NCBI RefSeq assembly: GCF_016907795.1
Contig: NZ_JAFBCR010000001.1
Coordinates: 1,860,001-1,924,000, forward strand
Direction: 5' to 3'
Source: Kocuria palustris
Lineage (GTDB): Bacteria > Actinomycetota > Actinomycetes > Actinomycetales > Micrococcaceae
DNA length: 64,000 nt
Shown here: positions 59,696-64,000 of the stretch, one piece after another
Position numbering within the stretch: the stretch's first letter is position 1
Layout of the letters: the number at the start of each line of letters is the position of its first letter
Made by a program: the position numbers and the translations under genes
The notes under the pieces: model-generated
Told to the model about the DNA's origin: nothing
The model's input: the letters and a program-made list of their open reading frames with translations, nothing else
Database searches by the model: none

Positions 59696-60847
59696 TCAGT
59701 CCGGGAGGCGCTGGCCGGTGGCGGTGTCGAAGAGGTGGAGGCGGTCCAGGGCCGGGGTGGTCCAGATGGTGTCGCCGACCTTGACGGCGGAGCGTCCGCT
59801 GGTGCGGATGGTGATGCCTTCGGGGGCGTGGTCTTCGTCGGCGGTCTCCTCCTCGGCGGCCGAGGAGTGGGTGGTGACGATCTGGTTGGCTGCGGTGACC
59901 GGTGCCAGTGTGCTGTAGATGTAGGCGTCGGCGCCGAGCTCCTCGACGGCCTGGACGGTCACGGGGATGCCTTCGCTCTCTGGGGCCAGTGAGAGGTTCT
60001 CGGGGCGGATGCCCACGGTGACCTCGGTGCCGGTGAGGGCCTGGCGCTGGGCGTCGGTGAGCTGGAGACGGGTGGTGCCCAGTGCCAGCACGCCCTGGTC
60101 ATCCGGGGCGCTGCGCAGCAGGTTCATGGCCGGGGAGCCGATGAATCCGGCCACGAACTCGTTGGCGGGGCGGTCGTAGAGGTTGGCCGGGGTGTCGACC
60201 TGCATGAGCTTGCCGCCCTTGAGCACGGCCACGCGATCACCCATGGTCATGGCCTCGGTCTGATCGTGGGTGACATAGACGGTGGTGACGCCCAGGCGTC
60301 GGGTGAGGGAGGCGATCTGGGTGCGGGTCTGCACGCGCAGTTTGGCATCGAGGTTGGACAGCGGCTCGTCCATGAGGAAGACCTTGGGGGAGCGCACGAT
60401 GGCTCGGCCCATGGCCACGCGCTGGCGCTGTCCGCCCGAGAGGTTCTTGGGCTTGCGGTCCAGGTACTCGGTGAGGTCCAGGATCTTGGCGGCCTCCTCG
60501 ACCTTGGCCCGGCGCTCGTCGGCGGGGACCTTGGCGATCTTCAGCGCGAAGCCCATGTTCTCGGCCACGGTCATGTGGGGGTAGAGGGCGTAGTTCTGGA
60601 AGACCATGGCGATGTCGCGGTCGCGGGGGTCGACGTCGGTGACGTCCTGATCGCCGATCAGGATCGAGCCGCGGGTGACGTCCTCGAGTCCCGCCAGCAT
60701 GCGCAGGGTCGTGGACTTGCCGCAGCCCGACGGGCCCACGAGCACCAGGAACTCGCCGTCGGCGATGTCCAGGCTGAGCTCGGAGACCGAGGGGCTCTCG
60801 GCTCCGGGGTACTGACAGGTCACGCGGTCATACGAAACAGTCGCCAT
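59696..60847 (-). CDS. ugpC: Sugar ABC transporter ATP-binding protein (UgpC/MsmK type)
   Basis: A 383-residue ATPase energising a carbohydrate or glycerol-phosphate importer. Walker A GPSGCGKST (38-46), Q-loop Q84, LSGGQ (136-140), Walker B with E161 and switch H194 are intact. The C-terminal MalK-like OB-fold domain follows VKVGDTI-type sequence. Such ATPases are often shared among several sugar importers. It follows a truncated solute-binding gene (113 bases away) with no permease genes between, so permeases must be elsewhere. The ATG is at 60845-60847. Confidence 0.93.
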   Translation of the reverse strand: MATVSYDRVTCQYPGAESPSVSELSLDIADGEFLVLVGPSGCGKSTTLRMLAGLEDVTRGSILIGDQDVTDVDPRDRDIAMVFQNYALYPHMTVAENMGFALKIAKVPADERRAKVEEAAKILDLTEYLDRKPKNLSGGQRQRVAMGRAIVRSPKVFLMDEPLSNLDAKLRVQTRTQIASLTRRLGVTTVYVTHDQTEAMTMGDRVAVLKGGKLMQVDTPANLYDRPANEFVAGFIGSPAMNLLRSAPDDQGVLALGTTRLQLTDAQRQALTGTEVTVGIRPENLSLAPESEGIPVTVQAVEELGADAYIYSTLAPVTAANQIVTTHSSAAEEETADEDHAPEGITIRTSGRSAVKVGDTIWTTPALDRLHLFDTATGQRLPD

Positions 60848-60960
60848 GACGAGGCATCCTTTCTGGAAGTGCCGCATGAAATGCGGCGTAAGAGCTGTCT
60901 GATGAATCGCTGCTGGAGGCAGTCGGCTGCCGCGAAGCAGAGCTCGGGGCTGTGATCCGG

Positions 60961-62108
60961 TCAGGACCCGTCGGTCTCGAACAGGACGTTGATGGCCCTG
61001 TTGGTCTCGGAGAGGGAAGAGGCGGGCACGTCGTTGGCATAGATGTCTTCGAAAGCGGGGGCCATCAGCGCGGTGATATCGGCTCCGTATCGGGTGACGG
61101 GGAAGTAGAACGTGTTGCCCTCTTCGACCGGGGCGATGAAGGGCTCCGGATCGATGCCCATCTCCTGATAGGTCTGCGCGGCGATGGGCGTGGAGTCCTT
61201 GCGGGCGGGGAAGACCACGCCAGCTCGGGCGACCTCCTGCTGGCACTGGGCCGAACCCATGAACGCGGTCCACAGCGCGGCGCCCTCGGGATTGTCCGTG
61301 TCCTTGACGATGGAGTCGGCCAGGCCGTTCATCATGGACTGGGCCGTTCCGTCGGGACCCACTGGGGTGCGGGCGGTGCCGACGGGGAAATCCTCGATGG
61401 CCGCGTAGTTGGGAATCAGCCATGCGCCGTCCACGGCCATGGCCACCGACCCGGAGGAGAGCTGGGAGTTGACGCCCTCAGCTGCGTTGAACTGTCCGTA
61501 CGGCGGCACGAACCCCTTGTCGGTGAGCCCGAAGTACCAATCCAGGGTCTCCTGAAGAGCCGGATCATCGAGGTTGTAGTGATCCCCCCAGAGCGGTTCG
61601 TCGGTGATCTGCCAGCCGTTGGAGGCGGCGAAGGCCGACCACTGCGCCTGGCCCGCAGTGCCGCCGCCGGCCTCGTGCAGCCCGAAGCCGTAGACCGCGA
61701 CATTGTCCTTGTCGAAGCCTGGTTCGTCGCCGCGCACTCCGTTCTCGTCCACGCTCAGATGCGCCACGATGTCCTCGAAGCTGCCGCCGTCCGTGGGGTT
61801 CCACCGGAGGCTGCCGATGTCCTCCGCTGACAGCCCGGCTTCGGCGATCATGTCCTCGTTGTAGAAGATCGCTTCAGTGTCCCAGTCCTTGGGGACGCCG
61901 TACTGGTGGCCGTCCGCGCCGGTCCACAGCTCGACGAGGCCATCCTGGTAGTCGTCGGGGTCCAGGTCCGCCGTGGCGGACTGCTCATCCAGCGGGGCGA
62001 GCACCTCGAGCTCGGCGAACTGGGGGTATCTGGACACATGATTGGTGAAGACGTCGGGTCCCGTGCCGGCGATGAACCCGGCGGTGAGTCTGGTCCAGTA
62101 GTCGTCCC
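60961..62108 (-). pseudogene. ABC sugar solute-binding protein, 5' end lost to IS3 insertion
   Basis: The surviving frame reads DDYWTRLTAGFIAGTGPDVF at its cut start, then family 1 extracellular solute-binding sequence (PKDWDTEAIFYNEDMIAEAG, VAMAVDGAWLIPN, VVFPARKDSTP) to the stop at 60961. The signal peptide, lipobox Cys and first sugar-binding strand are missing because IS3 DNA begins at 62109. The paired ATPase gene downstream is intact. A short start near 62037 could give an unexported stub. Confidence 0.85.
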
Positions 62109-62423
62109 TGAAGCGCCCTGGGTTTGGTTCCGAGCTTCCTGAAGGAGAATCGGATCATGCCCAAGAAGTTCACCCCCGAGTTCCGCGAACGCGCCGTGCG
62201 GATGGTCTTCGACCGCCAAGCCACCGAGGGCGGACCACGCGCGGCCTCCATCCGAGTCGTGGCCGAGTCGCTGGGCTGCGGGCCCGAGACCCTGCGCGCC
62301 TGGTGCAACCAAGCCATCACAGCAAGCAAGGCCACACCGGCACCCGCCACTGACGAGAGCCTGGGCGAAGAGAATCGCAGGCTGCGTCGAGAACTCGCCG
62401 AAGCCCGCCGCGCCAATGAGATC

Positions 62424-63657
62424 GGCGGATTCAAGCGGTCAGCGCAACATCTCCTGTGAGATGGGACAGTCACTGACCACAGGAGGATCCGGATGCAGGG
62501 CAAGCACGGTCATCTCAGCCGGGAGCAGAAGCAGCTGGCGCTCAGGTTGCACGCGAGGGGCTGGCGGCTGGTCGATATCGCCAAGGAGATCGGCTGCAGC
62601 GCGCCGATGGTCGGGGTCATGGCCCGGAGCGGCAGGCACCTCGATGCCAAACCGCTCGGCTGGAAACCACGCCAGGGCTGCCTGACGATCGATGAGCGCG
62701 AGCAGATCCTTCTGGGGATCAATCGTGGCGACACATTCACCGCGATCGCCGGGCAGCTGGGGCGAACGGTGTCCACCATCAGCCGTGAGGTCAAGCGCGG
62801 CGGAGGCCGCTGCGAATACTCGGCTTGGCGCGCACATGAACGTGCCCGCCAGCAGACTCGTCGGCCGAAGCCGTTCAAGCTCAGGCCCGGCCGACTGCTC
62901 GAGGAGGTCGCCAGTCGGCTGGAGCAGTTGTGGTCGCCCGACGAGATCGCGGTGCGCCTACGGTTGGATCATGCCGATGATCCGCAGATGCGTGTGAGCC
63001 ACGAGACGATCTACCAGTCGCTGTTCGTGCAGGGCAGAGGCGAGTTGCGCCGTGAACTGGCCCGGTGCCTGCGGTCCGGAAGGACGGCTCGCAAGCCTCG
63101 CGGGGCCATCGAGGGTCGTGGCCGCATCCCCGGCATGGTGATGCTCAGCCAGCGCCCTGCCGAAGCCGACGACCGTGCAGTGCCCGGGCATTGGGAGGGT
63201 GACCTCATCCTTGGTCAGGGCAGCCGCAGCGCTGTCGGGACGCTCGTCGAGCGCTCGACACGGATGACATTGCTGCTGCACCTGCCCGATGGCAAGAGCG
63301 CCGAGCAGGTCGAGGCAGCAATGCGCGAGGCGGTCAGCAAGCTGCCGTCCTCCTTGGCCCGAACGATCACCTGGGACCAGGGCGCGGAGATGGCCAAGCA
63401 TGCTGCGTTCACTACCGCCACGGGCATTCCGATCTACTTCTGCGATCCTCACTCGCCCTGGCAGCGCGGCAGCAACGAGAACACCAACGGCCTGCTGCGC
63501 CAGTACCTCCCCAAAGGCACCGACCTCAGCGGCCTCAGCCGCAGGGAACTCGACATGATCCAGGACAGTCTCAACGGACGCCCTCGGAAGACATTGGGCT
63601 ATCTGACACCATCAGAGAAGCTCGCAGAGTTCCTTGCGCTCACCGCTTGAATCCGCC
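62424..63657 (+). mobile_element. Complete IS30-family element (1234 bp)
   Basis: The left end GGCGGATTCAAGCGGTCAGC and the right end, read inverted, agree over 24 bases with one mismatch. A 3-base duplication, ATC, flanks it (62421-62423 and 63658-63660). One transposase gene fills it. The inserted site is the orfA gene of an IS3-family element, in its C-terminal part. Confidence 0.92.
62493..63650 (+). CDS. IS30-family transposase
   Basis: A 385-residue DDE transposase. The N-terminal helix-turn-helix (about 10-50) and a second HTH in TAIAGQLGRTVSTISREVKRG precede the catalytic core: GHWEGDLILG (first Asp), TWDQGAEMAKH (second Asp) and NENTNGLLRQYLPKG (Glu), all intact. Length is typical for the family, so the element is probably active. 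The ATG follows AGGAGGATCCGG. Confidence 0.95.
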   Translation: MQGKHGHLSREQKQLALRLHARGWRLVDIAKEIGCSAPMVGVMARSGRHLDAKPLGWKPRQGCLTIDEREQILLGINRGDTFTAIAGQLGRTVSTISREVKRGGGRCEYSAWRAHERARQQTRRPKPFKLRPGRLLEEVASRLEQLWSPDEIAVRLRLDHADDPQMRVSHETIYQSLFVQGRGELRRELARCLRSGRTARKPRGAIEGRGRIPGMVMLSQRPAEADDRAVPGHWEGDLILGQGSRSAVGTLVERSTRMTLLLHLPDGKSAEQVEAAMREAVSKLPSSLARTITWDQGAEMAKHAAFTTATGIPIYFCDPHSPWQRGSNENTNGLLRQYLPKGTDLSGLSRRELDMIQDSLNGRPRKTLGYLTPSEKLAEFLALTA

Positions 63658-63713
63658 ATCCTGAAAAAGGCCTCGGCTTTTTTCGCAGCGGAACTCGACC
63701 GCCCCACGACGAG

Positions 63714-64000
63714 ATGATCCGGTTCATCGACATGAACCGCGACGATTTCGGGGTCGAGGCCATCTGCCGCGTGATGCGCGAAACAGAATGTGGGTTCATC
63801 ACCTCCCGGGCCTACCGGGCTGCGAAGACTCGACCGGCCTCAGCTCGTGCTCTGCGTGATCAATCATTGATCCCGGAAATACAGCGCGTCCATGCGCAGA
63901 ACTATGGTGTCTACGGGGCGCGGAAGATGTGGCATGCGATGCGCCGAGCAGGCTGGGACCTGGGCCGCGATCAGGTCGCTCGTTTGATGCGTAGCGCCGG
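63714..64000 (+). CDS. IS3-family transposase OrfB, partial
   Basis: The start ATG overlaps the orfA stop (ATGA). The visible 95 residues (MIRFIDMNRDDFGVEAICRV, then an HTH_21 stretch VHAQNYGVYGARKMWHAMRR) are the N-terminus of the IS3 OrfB integrase. The DDE residues lie beyond the window. Translation normally occurs through frameshifting from orfA, which IS30 has separated, so this copy is probably silent. Confidence 0.88.
   Translation, partial: MIRFIDMNRDDFGVEAICRVMRETECGFITSRAYRAAKTRPASARALRDQSLIPEIQRVHAQNYGVYGARKMWHAMRRAGWDLGRDQVARLMRSA

Larger units (their letters stand above)
62158..63717 (+). pseudogene. IS3-family transposase OrfA, split by IS30
   Basis: The N-terminal part (MPKKFTPEFRERAVRMVFDR, an HTH through RVVAESLGCGPETLRAWCNQ, then the leucine-zipper-like LGEENRRLRRELAEARRANE) ends at 62423, where IS30 starts. 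The C-terminal part resumes at 63661 with LKKASAFFAAELDRP and stops at 63717. Joining the two across the 3-base duplication restores a single frame. AAAAAG at 63664 and TTTTTTC at 63678 are likely slippage sites for the programmed frameshift to OrfB. Confidence 0.85.
62109..64000 (+). mobile_element. IS3-family element (interrupted), running off the right edge
   Basis: The left end at 62109 begins TGAAGCGCCCTGGGTTTGG. orfA (62158) and orfB (63714) have the IS3 layout. The element was inserted in the solute-binding gene and was later interrupted within orfA by an IS30 element. Remnants of related elements lie at 29798-29871 and 36387-37015. The right end is beyond the window. Confidence 0.85.

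Overview
This is a high-GC window that reads as Actinomycetota, most likely Micrococcales and Micrococcaceae-like. The grounds are the crgA / sortase / pabA / pknB-pknA-pbpA-rodA-pstP-fhaB-fhaA locus in the usual actinobacterial order, a giant (about 1630-residue) NAD-glutamate dehydrogenase, short leaders and compact GC-rich intrinsic hairpins. The genus is not determined.

Layout. 0-3.4 kb: start of an unidentified leftward gene, an AlkB-like dioxygenase, two flavin-reductase-fold proteins and a YceI protein behind a paired-palindrome operator. 3.4-17 kb: the cell-wall and signalling locus. CrgA with a tiny overlapping membrane protein, a class E-like sortase that has lost its membrane anchor, a small membrane protein and a glutamine amidotransferase precede a seven-gene leftward operon (fhaA to pknB) coupling PASTA kinases, PP2C phosphatase, FHA readers, a SEDS polymerase and a PBP. 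A repeat-rich PepSY lipoprotein follows. 17-29.4 kb: DASS transporter, SerA, a HicA-like protein, RlmC, a 2-hydroxyacid dehydrogenase, a decayed CobW/EamA junction, an alanine symporter and an amidohydrolase.

29.4-37.2 kb is an accessory island of visibly lower GC. It holds insertion-sequence debris (IS3, IS1634-like and IS481-like pieces abutting each other), an SDR fragment, a TrmB-type regulator divergent from a Dabb/EamA/DUF2000/ligase-fragment operon, two P-loop kinase-like genes and a cysteine-cluster protein. It ends 4 bases from the 3' end of tRNA-Leu(CAG).

37.4-57 kb returns to chromosomal housekeeping: DUF218, thioesterase, DUF2617, aldo/keto reductase, histidine phosphatase, a secreted glycerophosphodiesterase, NAD-GDH, a lytic transglycosylase, a BCCT transporter with a structured leader, DUF456, a molybdenum-cofactor cluster (moeA-mobA-moaD-moaA and a divergent second moeA) and a universal stress protein. 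57-64 kb is decaying: a frameshifted, truncated secreted lipase, a HAAS/PadR pair (the PadR carries a hexanucleotide repeat inside its winged helix), and a sugar ABC ATPase whose neighbouring solute-binding gene is cut by an IS3-family element, itself interrupted by a complete IS30-family element with 3-bp target duplication.

No CRISPR array, rRNA or recognised defence system was seen. The most unusual features are repeated gene-decay events (two in-frame internal deletions, a nonsense codon, a frameshift, nested ISs), the PadR microsatellite and the TrmB-linked operon.
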